Of a stretch of DNA of 64,000 nucleotides, positions 1-7,910 are shown one piece after another. Below the pieces are notes generated by a model. That model had not been told where the DNA came from. It ran no database searches and saw nothing but the letters and a program-made list of their open reading frames with translations. The position numbers were made by a program, and so were the translations under genes. This DNA is from Nonomuraea angiospora. GTDB lineage: Bacteria; Actinomycetota; Actinomycetes; Streptosporangiales; Streptosporangiaceae. Every line of letters begins with the position of its first letter. The stretch's first letter is position 1. The stretch covers positions 11,532,001 to 11,596,000 of the forward strand of contig NZ_JADBEK010000001.1 in the NCBI RefSeq assembly GCF_014873145.1, written 5' to 3'.

Positions 1-870
1 CCCTCCGCCGCCCCCACCGCTTCCTCCGCCCCCGCCTCTGCGGCGGGCTTCCCCGTCACCGTCGAGGCGGGCAACGGCAAGGTCACCCTCGCCAAGAAGC
101 CCGAGCGGATCGTCTCCCTCTCGGCCACCCACACCGAGACGCTCTTCGCCATCGGCGCGGGCTCCCAGGTCGTCGCCGTGGACGACCAGTCGAACTACCC
201 GCCCGAGGCCCCCAAGACCGACCTGTCCGGCTTCAAGCCGAACGTCGAGGCCATCGTCGCCCAGAAGCCCGACCTGGTCATCGTCTCCAACGACATCGAC
301 CAGATCGTCGCCGAGCTGGGCAAGGTGAACGTGCCCGTCCTGCTCGAACCCGCCGCCACCAAGCTCGACGAGGCGTACGAGGAGATCGCCGAGATCGGCG
401 CGGCCACCGGCAACCAGGCCAAGGCCGACGAGGTCGTCTCCGGCATGAAGACGGCCATGGACAAGCTGGCCGCCGAGGCGCCCAAGGACAAGAAACTCAC
501 GTACTACCACGAGCTCGACCAGACGCCGTACGCGGCGACGTCCCAGACGTTCATCGGCCAGGTCTACGGCCTGTTCGGCCTCACCAACATCGCGGACAAG
601 GCGCCCGACCAGGCGGGCGGCTATCCCAAGCTGTCGGCGGAGTTCGTGGCCCAGGCCGACCCCGACATGATCTTCCTCGGCGACGTCAAGTGCTGTGGGC
701 AGAGCAAGGACACCCTGGCCAAGCGGCCGGGCTGGAAGGGCCTGTCGGCCATCAAGAACGACCAGGTGATCCAGCTCGACGACGACCTGGCCTCCCGCTG
801 GGGGCCGCGCGTCGTCCAGCTCGCCGAGTCCATCGGCGCCGCGGTCGCCAAGGCCGGGGCCAAGAGCTGA
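1..870 (+). CDS. btuF: Corrinoid ABC transporter substrate-binding protein, 5' end missing
   Basis: The reading frame is open from base 1, so the signal peptide and start lie upstream of the window; 289 residues are visible. After an Ala/Ser/Pro-rich linker the protein shows a BtuF/FhuD-type fold (PERIVSLSATHTETLFAIG, then KPDLVIVSNDI and PDMIFLGDVK), which is the bilobal periplasmic-binding family that captures cobalamin or siderophores outside the membrane. The permease gene starts 2 nt after the stop, and the ATPase and cbiZ follow with overlaps, so this is the first visible gene of one operon. CbiZ at the end of the operon argues for corrinoids over siderophores; that substrate call is inference. 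Confidence 0.85.
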   Translation, partial: PSAAPTASSAPASAAGFPVTVEAGNGKVTLAKKPERIVSLSATHTETLFAIGAGSQVVAVDDQSNYPPEAPKTDLSGFKPNVEAIVAQKPDLVIVSNDIDQIVAELGKVNVPVLLEPAATKLDEAYEEIAEIGAATGNQAKADEVVSGMKTAMDKLAAEAPKDKKLTYYHELDQTPYAATSQTFIGQVYGLFGLTNIADKAPDQAGGYPKLSAEFVAQADPDMIFLGDVKCCGQSKDTLAKRPGWKGLSAIKNDQVIQLDDDLASRWGPRVVQLAESIGAAVAKAGAKS

Positions 871-872
871 CC

Positions 873-1907
873 ATGGCGGCACAGGCCGGCCCGTCCAGGG
901 CCAGACCACTCTGGATCGCGTGCGCCCTGGGCGTGCTGGCCGTCTGCATGATCGCCGGGCTGCTGGACGGGGCGGCCGACATCTCGCCCTGGCAGGTGGT
1001 GCTCCAGGCCGTGGACTGGCTGCCGTTCGTCCACGTGGACTCCGGGCTCGCGCCGGTCGAGCAGGGGCTGCTGTTCGAGCTGCGGCTGCCCCGGGTGCTG
1101 GTGGCCGCGGTGGTCGGAGGGCTGCTGGCCATGGCGGGGGCGGGGTACCAGGGCGTGTTCCGCAACCCGCTCGCCGACCCGTACCTGCTGGGCGCCGCGG
1201 CCGGGGCCGGCCTGGCCACGACCGTGGCCATCGTGCTGCTGCCGGAGTCGGGCGCGAGCATCCCCGTCGCGGCCTTCCTCGGGGCCGTGGGCGGGGTGTT
1301 CCTGGCGTACACGCTCGGCAACACCGCCGGGCGCTCCGGCGGCACCGCGACGCTGGTGCTGGCCGGGGTGGCGGTCACCTCGTTCCTGACCGCGATCCAG
1401 ACGTTCGTCCAGCAGTTCAAGGTCGAGGAGCTGCAGCGCGTCTACTCCTGGATCCTCGGCGACGTCGGCGGCGGGTGGGACCAGTTCTGGCTGGTGCTGC
1501 CGTACGCGGCCGTCTCGGCCGTGCTGCTCCTGCTGCACGGGCGGATGCTGGACGTGCTGTCCGTGGGCGACGAGGAGGCCACCAGCCTCGGCGTGCCGGC
1601 GGCCAGGGTGCGCCTGACCGTGCTGCTGGCCGCCTCCCTGGCCACGGCGGCGGCCGTGGCGGTGAGCGGGCTGATCGGGTTCGTGGGCATCGTCATCCCG
1701 CACATCGTGCGGCGGCTGGCGGGCGGCTCCTACCGGGTCGTGCTGCCGCTCTCGCTGATCGGCGGCGGGGCCTTCCTGGTGCTGGCCGACCTCATCGCGC
1801 GTACGGTGATCGCGCCCGCAGAGCTGCCGATCGGGGTGGTGACCATGTTCGTGGGGGCGCCGTTCTTCGTCGGCGTCCTGCGCATGACCAGGCGGACGGC
1901 GACGTGA
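873..1907 (+). CDS. btuC: FecCD/BtuC-family ABC transporter permease
   Basis: 344 residues, about ten hydrophobic segments, typical of FecCD permeases that form the membrane channel for cobalamin or iron-siderophore import. Family landmarks are LRLPRVLVAAVVGGLLAMAG, then RNPLADPYLLG, and GFVGIVIPHIVRRL near the C-terminus. I chose the ATG at 873 because it follows the btuF stop by 2 nt and begins directly before the first membrane segment; the reading frame stays open further upstream but only as antisense-like sequence within btuF. The stop codon overlaps the GTG start of the ATPase gene (GTGA), so translation is probably coupled. Confidence 0.9.
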   Translation: MAAQAGPSRARPLWIACALGVLAVCMIAGLLDGAADISPWQVVLQAVDWLPFVHVDSGLAPVEQGLLFELRLPRVLVAAVVGGLLAMAGAGYQGVFRNPLADPYLLGAAAGAGLATTVAIVLLPESGASIPVAAFLGAVGGVFLAYTLGNTAGRSGGTATLVLAGVAVTSFLTAIQTFVQQFKVEELQRVYSWILGDVGGGWDQFWLVLPYAAVSAVLLLLHGRMLDVLSVGDEEATSLGVPAARVRLTVLLAASLATAAAVAVSGLIGFVGIVIPHIVRRLAGGSYRVVLPLSLIGGGAFLVLADLIARTVIAPAELPIGVVTMFVGAPFFVGVLRMTRRTAT

Positions 1908-2677
1908 TCGGCACTCAGGCGCTGTCGGTACGGCTCGGCGACCGCGAGGTCGTCTCCGACGTCTCGCTCCAGGTCCGCGGCGGCGAGTGGCTGGCGATCA
2001 TCGGGCCCAACGGGGCGGGCAAGTCCACCCTGCTCAAGGCCGTCATGGGCCTCGTCGCGCACCGGGGCGAGGTCACGCTGGACTCCCGGCCGGCGGCCCG
2101 GCTCAAGCCCCGCGAACGCGCCCGCCTGCTCGCCTACGCCCCCCAGAGCCCCGCCCTGCCGCCCGACATGACGGTCTTCGACTACGCGCTGCTCGGGCGC
2201 ACCCCGTACATCCCCTACCTGGGACGCGAGAGCGCGCACGACCGGGAGGTCACCGCCGGCGTGCTCGAACGGCTCGACCTGACCGCGCTCGCCATGCGGC
2301 GCGCGGGGGAGCTGTCCGGTGGCGAGCGCCAGCGCGTGGTGCTGGCCAGGGCGCTCGCCCAGGAGGCGCCCGTCCTGCTGCTGGACGAGCCCACGACGGC
2401 CCTCGACCTCGGGCACCAGCAGCAGGTGCTGGAGCTGGTGGACCGGCTGCGGCGGGCGGACGGCCTGACCGTCGTCACCACCCTGCACGACCTGACGATC
2501 GCCGGCCTCTACGCCGACTCCCTGCTCCTGCTGGCCGGCGGGCGCGCGGTGGCCTCCGGCAAGCCCGCCCAGGTGCTCACCGAACCGTTGGTGGGACGGC
2601 ACTTCGACGCCCATGTCAAGATCGAGCCGGGGCCCGACGGCCGGCCCGTCGTGCACCTCGTCAGGGGAGGGCCATGA
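1904..2677 (+). CDS. btuD: ABC transporter ATP-binding protein, corrinoid importer
   Basis: 257 residues. Walker A GPNGAGKST is at residues 34-42, the signature LSGGERQR follows around residue 138, and Walker B VLLLDEPT and the H-loop histidine in TTLHDLT are present, so this is a complete nucleotide-binding domain. It would power the BtuC channel. The GTG start overlaps the permease stop by 4 nt and the stop overlaps the cbiZ ATG by 4 nt. The family alone cannot separate B12 from siderophore transport; the neighbouring cbiZ favours B12. Confidence 0.9.
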   Translation: MIGTQALSVRLGDREVVSDVSLQVRGGEWLAIIGPNGAGKSTLLKAVMGLVAHRGEVTLDSRPAARLKPRERARLLAYAPQSPALPPDMTVFDYALLGRTPYIPYLGRESAHDREVTAGVLERLDLTALAMRRAGELSGGERQRVVLARALAQEAPVLLLDEPTTALDLGHQQQVLELVDRLRRADGLTVVTTLHDLTIAGLYADSLLLLAGGRAVASGKPAQVLTEPLVGRHFDAHVKIEPGPDGRPVVHLVRGGP

Positions 2678-3312
2678 AGCTCACATATCGGGTGGAGGAC
2701 GGGGCGCGGCTGGGGGCGCTGCTGTGGGAGTTCGGGCCGGGCTGGCGGATGATCTCCTCCGCGCTGCTCGGCGGCGGGATCGGCCCGCGCGAGTGGGTGC
2801 TGAACGCGCAGGTGGTGGCCGGGTATTCACGGATGGACCCAGTCGATCACCTGCTGGCGTTAGGCCCGGAGGGGGAGGGCGTCGGCATGCTGACCGCCGC
2901 CTCCGTCGACCGCTGCGTCCAGGCCGCCGACGGCGGCGTGCAGGCGTACGCGACCGTCGGCCTCCGCGTCCCGACCTGGGCCGCCGCCCCGGAGGGGAGC
3001 GCGGACCCGGAGCTGGCGCCGATGCGCGTGGGGACCGTCAACATCGTGACCGTGCTGCCGGTGGCCATGACGGACGCGGCCCTGGTCAACGCGGTGATGA
3101 CGGTCACGGAGGCGAAGTCCCAGGCGCTGATCGAGGCGGGCTACTCGTGCACGGGCACGGCGTCGGACGCGGTGTGCGTGGCCGCGCCGGCGCACGGTCC
3201 GGAGGAGCTTTTCGGCGGTCCGCGCTCGGAGTGGGGCGCACGGGCGGCCCGCGCCGTCCACGCGGCCGTGCGGCAGGGCGCCGAGGCGTGGCGACCTCGT
3301 GACTTTAAGTAA
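2674..3312 (+). CDS. cbiZ: Adenosylcobinamide amidohydrolase (CbiZ family)
   Basis: 212 residues. The protein matches the CbiZ family by MISSALLGGGIGPREWVLNAQV, then DPVDHLL, GVGMLTAA, the central TVNIVTVLP, and a C-terminal GTASDAVCVA. CbiZ removes the aminopropanol arm of imported adenosylcobinamide or pseudo-B12 to give cobyric acid, so that the cell can rebuild its own cobalamin. The ATG overlaps the ATPase stop (ATGA). Joining this enzyme to a BtuFCD importer is a known salvage arrangement and indicates that incomplete or foreign corrinoids are imported and remodelled. Confidence 0.88.
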   Translation: MKLTYRVEDGARLGALLWEFGPGWRMISSALLGGGIGPREWVLNAQVVAGYSRMDPVDHLLALGPEGEGVGMLTAASVDRCVQAADGGVQAYATVGLRVPTWAAAPEGSADPELAPMRVGTVNIVTVLPVAMTDAALVNAVMTVTEAKSQALIEAGYSCTGTASDAVCVAAPAHGPEELFGGPRSEWGARAARAVHAAVRQGAEAWRPRDFK

Positions 3313-3375
3313 CGGAATTTGGGCAAGTAGCATGTGGGCGAGGGCAAGGTTCCCGATACTTGGTGGGTGACCGCA

Positions 3376-3960
3376 ATGGCGACGATCGACCCGACGGCGG
3401 GCGCATTTCCTGTCGCGCCGTTCACTGTCGACGACCTGTTCAAGTTCCCCGACGACGGGAACCGTTACGAGCTCTTCAACGGGAGCCTAGTAGTGAGCCC
3501 TGCCCCCACCCCCAGGCACCAGCGGGTCATCACCCGGTTGCTGACCATACTCCAAGCTGCGGCACCGCCTGAGCTGGAGTGCTTGACAACCGTCAATGTC
3601 AGCCCGAGCAACGAGGATTTCTACATCCCCGACCTTGTCGTCGTGCCCGAGCAGGTGTCTGAGGCGGTTGATCTCATGTACGCACCCAGCGACCTACTCT
3701 TGGCCGTGGAGGTGGTCAGCCCGAGCAGCAAGGCCCATGACAGAGCAACCAAAGTGGCGGCATACGCAGAGGCGGGTATCCCCCTCTACTGGCGCGTCGA
3801 GCCCATGGAGGGGCCGACGGTCTACCTCTACGAGCTCGATGGTCGCACCTACGCAGGACCTGTGGCCTACAAGGCAGGAACCACGGTCGCCTTGTCGTCG
3901 CCCTTCCCTGTGAGTTTCGACCCCGCCGAGTTGATGCGCCTCCGCAGCTGGAACCCGTAA
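3376..3960 (+). CDS. Uma2-family (DUF820) putative restriction-like endonuclease
   Basis: 194 residues. The family core is visible: YELFNGSLVVSPAPTPRHQ, then FYIPDLVVV with the metal-binding Asp, and LAVEVVSPSSKAHDRATK with the Glu and Lys of a PD-(D/E)xK fold, ending in the typical AGIPLYWRV strand. Biological roles of Uma2 proteins are mostly unknown; they are common, mobile and often in many copies in actinobacteria. The ATG at 3376 was chosen over a GTG at 3367. The GC content and codon use are visibly lower than in the neighbours, which suggests acquisition. Its 3' end overlaps the 3' end of the convergent hyuB gene by 94 nt. Confidence 0.8.
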   Translation: MATIDPTAGAFPVAPFTVDDLFKFPDDGNRYELFNGSLVVSPAPTPRHQRVITRLLTILQAAAPPELECLTTVNVSPSNEDFYIPDLVVVPEQVSEAVDLMYAPSDLLLAVEVVSPSSKAHDRATKVAAYAEAGIPLYWRVEPMEGPTVYLYELDGRTYAGPVAYKAGTTVALSSPFPVSFDPAELMRLRSWNP

Positions 3961-5603
3961 TCCTCGGCTGCTCCTCGGGCCGTGACGCGCCCAGCCTCGA
4001 GGTCGGCCAGGATCGCCTCCGGGTCGCGTTCGGACGGTGGGCCGAGGCCGGCGCCGCCCGTCGTCTCCACGATGAACGCCTCCCCGGCCGCGAACCGTAC
4101 ATTGTTGACCTTGGACGCCAGCCGTTCCACCGTCCCGTCCAGGTGGCGCTTGAAGAAGCCGCCCAGCCGCCCCGGCTGCCCGCCGTCACGGCCCGGGGGC
4201 GGGAGGCGGAGGCGGTCGCCGCGGGTGGTGACGTGGCAGTCGGCTAGGAAACGGTAGACCGTGCGCGAGCCCAGCCCGCCGCGGAAGCGGCCGGGGCCGC
4301 CCGAGTCCGGGATGGTCTCGACGGACTCGACGATCAGCGGGCAGCGGCTCTCCACCGGCTCCGCCTGCGGCACCGAGTTGCGGCCGATGCCGAAGTGCAC
4401 GCCCGTGGCGTCCGGGCCGTCCAGGCCCCGGCGGGCGCCCACGCCGCCGAAGTCGTAGGAGAGGTGGATCCAGTACGGCGCCCCGACGGCGGCGATCGAG
4501 AACGGCTGCAGGATCCCGCTGGGCGCGATGGCACGCTCGGGGACGGCGTCGGACATGGCCTGGAAGACGGCCTCCATGGCGGCGTAGATCGGGACGTACC
4601 GGCCGCCGCACGGGTAGGGGGAGCGGGCGTTGAGCAGGGAGCCCTCGGGGAGGCGTACGTCGATGGCGCGCAGGCAGCCGTCGTTCATGGGGATCGTGGG
4701 GTCGAGGAAGCAGCGGACGGCGAAGACGGCGGCGGCGAGGGACTGCGAGGCGGAGGCGTTGATCGCGGCGGGGACCTGCGGGCCGGTGCCGGCGAAGTCC
4801 AGCACGGCTCGTTCGTCGCCGAGGGTGACGGCGACCCGGATTTCATGCGATTTTTCGGGATTTATGCCGTCATCGTCGATCGGGTAGGCCGCCTCGAACC
4901 GGCCCGCCGGCAGCTCGGCGAGCGCCGCGCGCGTCCTGGCCTCGGTGTAGTCCAGGTAGTCGTCGACGCCCGCGCTCAGGCCGTCCGCGCCGTACTCGCC
5001 GACCAGGGTCTCCAGCCGGGCGGCGGCCACCGCCGTCCCGGCCACCAGGGCCCGCACGTCGCCCATGACCTTGTCGGGGGTACGGCTGTTGGCCCGCAGG
5101 ATGGCCTCCACCGTCGGATCCAGGCCCTCCTCGGTGGCCAGGCGCACCGGGGGGAGTTGGAGGCCCTCCAGGAAGATGTCCGTCGCCAGCGGGGCCATGC
5201 CGCCCGCCGAGAGGCCGCCCAGGTCGGAGACGTGGATCATGGTGGCGGTGAAGTACGCCGGAGTGCCGCCGACGAAGACCGGGCGGTAGACGAGCAGGTC
5301 GTTGGTGTGCACGCCGCCCCGGTAGGCGTCGTTGAGCACGTACACCTCGCCCGGGCTCATCCGGTCCGGGGGGATGTCCTTGAGGAGCTCGGGGAGCGCC
5401 ACCTTGAGCGCCATGCTGTTCATGAGGGTGGTGGCCATGGACTGGGCGATCAGGCGGCCCCGGGCGTCGAGGACGGCGGCCGAGGCGTCGGAGCCCTCCA
5501 CGATGAACGTCGAGTACGCGGAGCGGACCACCACGATGCTGGCCTCTTCCGCCGCCACGACGAGCGCGTTCCTGAGCACCTCGGCGGTCAGGAGGTCTGG
5601 CAT
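3867..5603 (-). CDS. hyuB: Hydantoinase B / 5-oxoprolinase beta-type subunit
   Basis: 578 residues. It matches HyuB by SAYSTFIVEGSDASAAVLD near the N-terminus, GEVYVLNDAYRGGVHTNDLL, and the Gly-rich GGPGRFRGGLGSR near the C-terminus. With HyuA it would form an ATP-dependent hydantoinase, 5-oxoprolinase or acetone-carboxylase-like enzyme; the substrate cannot be told from sequence. The start overlaps the hyuA stop by 16 nt. The family normally ends soon after a motif like AAEDYG; here about 30 extra residues are read antisense through the 3' end of the Uma2 gene, so the original stop was probably lost when that gene arrived. Confidence 0.88.
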   Translation of the reverse strand: MPDLLTAEVLRNALVVAAEEASIVVVRSAYSTFIVEGSDASAAVLDARGRLIAQSMATTLMNSMALKVALPELLKDIPPDRMSPGEVYVLNDAYRGGVHTNDLLVYRPVFVGGTPAYFTATMIHVSDLGGLSAGGMAPLATDIFLEGLQLPPVRLATEEGLDPTVEAILRANSRTPDKVMGDVRALVAGTAVAAARLETLVGEYGADGLSAGVDDYLDYTEARTRAALAELPAGRFEAAYPIDDDGINPEKSHEIRVAVTLGDERAVLDFAGTGPQVPAAINASASQSLAAAVFAVRCFLDPTIPMNDGCLRAIDVRLPEGSLLNARSPYPCGGRYVPIYAAMEAVFQAMSDAVPERAIAPSGILQPFSIAAVGAPYWIHLSYDFGGVGARRGLDGPDATGVHFGIGRNSVPQAEPVESRCPLIVESVETIPDSGGPGRFRGGLGSRTVYRFLADCHVTTRGDRLRLPPPGRDGGQPGRLGGFFKRHLDGTVERLASKVNNVRFAAGEAFIVETTGGAGLGPPSERDPEAILADLEAGRVTARGAAEDYGFQLRRRINSAGSKLTGKGDDKATVVPAL

Positions 5604-7807
5604 GTCGTGCTCCTGGTGAGGTGGACGGCGCGGGTCTCGGCGAGGGTGGCGGTCCAGCCGGGCGGGACGACGATCGTGGACTCGGCGTCCTCGATGATCG
5701 CGGGGCCGGGGAGCGGGGCGCCGGCCATGGTGTCCCTGGTGTGGACGGGGACGTCGGCGTACCCTCCGGCCTCCGGGAAGTACACCCGCCTCCCCCGGGG
5801 CACGGCCGCTGCCGCCCCGTCCCGGGCCGCCCCGCTCGGTGCCGTTCCGCTCCCGACCGCCGCACGCGTTGCGCCGGGCTCCGCCGTACCGCCTCCCGCC
5901 GCACCGGCGCCGAAGTGCTGGTGCGGGTCGGAGGAGGGCGTGGTGTCCTCCGGGCCGGGGCTGGGGCGGGAAACGGGGGCGCTCGCGTCGGGGGCGGTGG
6001 GCGTGGCGGGGGGTGTGCCGGGCGGTGCGGTGGAGTCGGCGTCCGGCGGTGTGGTGGGGGCGGTGAGGCGGATGCGGTAGCTGACCAGTTCGATCTCGCC
6101 CCGTTGCGCGATCCCGTACACCTCCTCGTACCGTGCGAAGAAGCGGGACGCCAGCACCTCGTGCGAAGGCGTCCACTCGACGGTCAGGTCGTGGGACTGG
6201 CCCTTGAAGCGGACGTCCACCGACCGTGACACCAGCACCCCGGGATCCGAAGGGGAGACGCCCAGGTCGGCGGCGGCGTCGGCGGTCAGGGCGGTGAAGA
6301 CGGCGGAGGGGTCGGGGGCGTCCAGGCGGGACAGGACGCGGTCGGTGGACAGGGCGCCGGTGAGGAGTCCGGCCGCCGAGGCGACGCCGCAGTGCGCGGG
6401 CACCACCACCGTCCCGATCCCGAAGCGCTCGGCGACCCGGGCCGCGTGCATGGGCCCGGCGCCGCCGAAGGCGACCAGGGCGAAGCCGCGCGGGTCGATG
6501 CCGCGCTGCACCGTCACCACGTGCACCGCCGACGCCATCGAGGCGCAGACGATCTCGTGCACGGCGTACGCGGCCTCCTCCCGGGAGCCCCCGAGCGGCG
6601 AGGCCAGCCGGTCGAGGGCCTTGGCGGCCAGGTCCGGGGTCAGGGGGAGGGAGGCGGAGGAGAGGTAGCCGAGGACCAGGTTCGCGTCCGTGACGGTGGG
6701 TTCGGAGCCGCCCAGGCCGTAACAGGCGGGCCCGGGGGAGGAGCCCGCCGAGTGCGGGCCGACGCGGAGCGCGCCGGCCGCGTCGAGCCAGGCGACGCTG
6801 CCTCCGCCCGCCCCCACCTCCGCCAGGTCGATGGCCGGGGTCTTGATGGGCACGCCGGTGCCCGCCCGCCGGCCGCCGAAGCTGCCCTTGCCGCCGACGT
6901 GGAACTCGTTCGTGATCTCGGGCGCCCCGCCACGCACGACGCACGCCTTGGCGGTGGTCCCGCCCATGTCGAACGAGATCACGTCCGGGAACCCGGTCCC
7001 GGCCGCCGCCAGCACCCCCGCCGCCGGGCCCGACTCGATCGTGGCCACCGCGCGCCGGGCGGCCAGCTCGGCGGAGATCACGCCGCCGCTCGACTCCATG
7101 ACGTGGACGGGCGCGCGGATCCCGATCTCGGCCAGCCGCTCCCGGAGCTGCGAAAGGTACGACGCCATCAATGGACCGATATATGCGGACATGATGGTGG
7201 TGGTGGCGCGCTCGTACTCGCGGATCTCCGGCCAGATCTCCGACGACGTCACCACGTCCGGGATCGACTCGCGCAGGAGCTCGGCGACCTGCCGCTCATG
7301 GGCCGGGTTGGCGTACGCGTGCAGCAGGCAGACCGCCGCCGACGTGATGCCGCGGGCCGTGATCGCCGCGGCGGCCCGGCGTACCGAATCGAGGTCCAGC
7401 GGCGTCAGCACCGCGCCGCGCGCCGAGACGCGTTCCACCACCTCGAAGCAGTCGCCCGCGGCCACCGGCGGGGGCGGCGGCGAGAAGCGCAGGTCGTAGC
7501 GGTCCTCCTCGACCCGCGCGTAGCGCCCGAGCGGGACGGCGGCGCGGAAGCCCTGGGTCGTGACGAAGGCGACCCGGACCCCCTTGCGTTCGAGCACCGC
7601 GTTGGTGGCCAGCGTCGTCGCGTGGACGACCCGCCTGACCTGCGCCGGGTCGCGGTCGCCGAGGGCGCGCGTAACGCCGGCCACGATGCCCGCGATGGGG
7701 TCGTAGTGGGTGCTCAAACATTTGGCCACGGCAACCGCGCCGGACGTGCCTCCAAGGACCACATCGGTGAAGGTGCCACCGACATCTACGCCGATCGTGT
7801 AGTCCAC
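5588..7807 (-). CDS. hyuA: Hydantoinase A / oxoprolinase alpha-type subunit with low-complexity insert
   Basis: 739 residues. The N-terminal actin-like ATPase signature is clear (IGVDVGGTFTDVV, residues 5-17), followed by VVHATTLATNAVLERKG and FDMGGTTAKACVV, as in HyuA. It would bind ATP and activate the substrate for HyuB. An insert of about 89 residues (roughly 583-671) rich in Pro, Thr, Ala, Ser and Gly separates the main body from the last family strand (GRRVYFPEAGGYADVPV). This insert is not part of the usual fold and accounts for the unusual length. The upstream intergenic region holds the perfect palindrome CAAGCGCTTG. Confidence 0.88.
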   Translation of the reverse strand: MDYTIGVDVGGTFTDVVLGGTSGAVAVAKCLSTHYDPIAGIVAGVTRALGDRDPAQVRRVVHATTLATNAVLERKGVRVAFVTTQGFRAAVPLGRYARVEEDRYDLRFSPPPPPVAAGDCFEVVERVSARGAVLTPLDLDSVRRAAAAITARGITSAAVCLLHAYANPAHERQVAELLRESIPDVVTSSEIWPEIREYERATTTIMSAYIGPLMASYLSQLRERLAEIGIRAPVHVMESSGGVISAELAARRAVATIESGPAAGVLAAAGTGFPDVISFDMGGTTAKACVVRGGAPEITNEFHVGGKGSFGGRRAGTGVPIKTPAIDLAEVGAGGGSVAWLDAAGALRVGPHSAGSSPGPACYGLGGSEPTVTDANLVLGYLSSASLPLTPDLAAKALDRLASPLGGSREEAAYAVHEIVCASMASAVHVVTVQRGIDPRGFALVAFGGAGPMHAARVAERFGIGTVVVPAHCGVASAAGLLTGALSTDRVLSRLDAPDPSAVFTALTADAAADLGVSPSDPGVLVSRSVDVRFKGQSHDLTVEWTPSHEVLASRFFARYEEVYGIAQRGEIELVSYRIRLTAPTTPPDADSTAPPGTPPATPTAPDASAPVSRPSPGPEDTTPSSDPHQHFGAGAAGGGTAEPGATRAAVGSGTAPSGAARDGAAAAVPRGRRVYFPEAGGYADVPVHTRDTMAGAPLPGPAIIEDAESTIVVPPGWTATLAETRAVHLTRSTTCQTS

Positions 7808-7829
7808 CCGGGTACGTTATTCCCCCTAG

Positions 7830-7839
7830 CAAGCGCTTG
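7830..7839. promoter_or_regulatory. Palindromic operator-like site CAAGCGCTTG
   Basis: A perfect 10-bp palindrome with a central CG sits 22 bp before the hyuA start, in the divergent region shared with the gene at 7911. The shape resembles operators of the LacI family (AAGCGCTT core). No LacI-type gene lies in the window, so the cognate regulator is unknown. Confidence 0.4.
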
Positions 7840-7910
7840 TCTACGTGGCGGTCTATTGACTTACAGCATGTGCTTGGGACCCTGGTCCTAGACCTGCGTT
7901 GGGAGCGGAG

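Noticed and set aside
1..200. Cobalamin riboswitch for the btu-cbiZ operon
   Set aside because: The window opens inside btuF; any leader lies upstream and cannot be seen.
5604..6944. Long N-terminal extension of hyuB upstream of 5603
   Set aside because: The extension is an out-of-frame shadow of hyuA; the family N-terminus (PDLLTAEVLRNALVV) begins at 5603.
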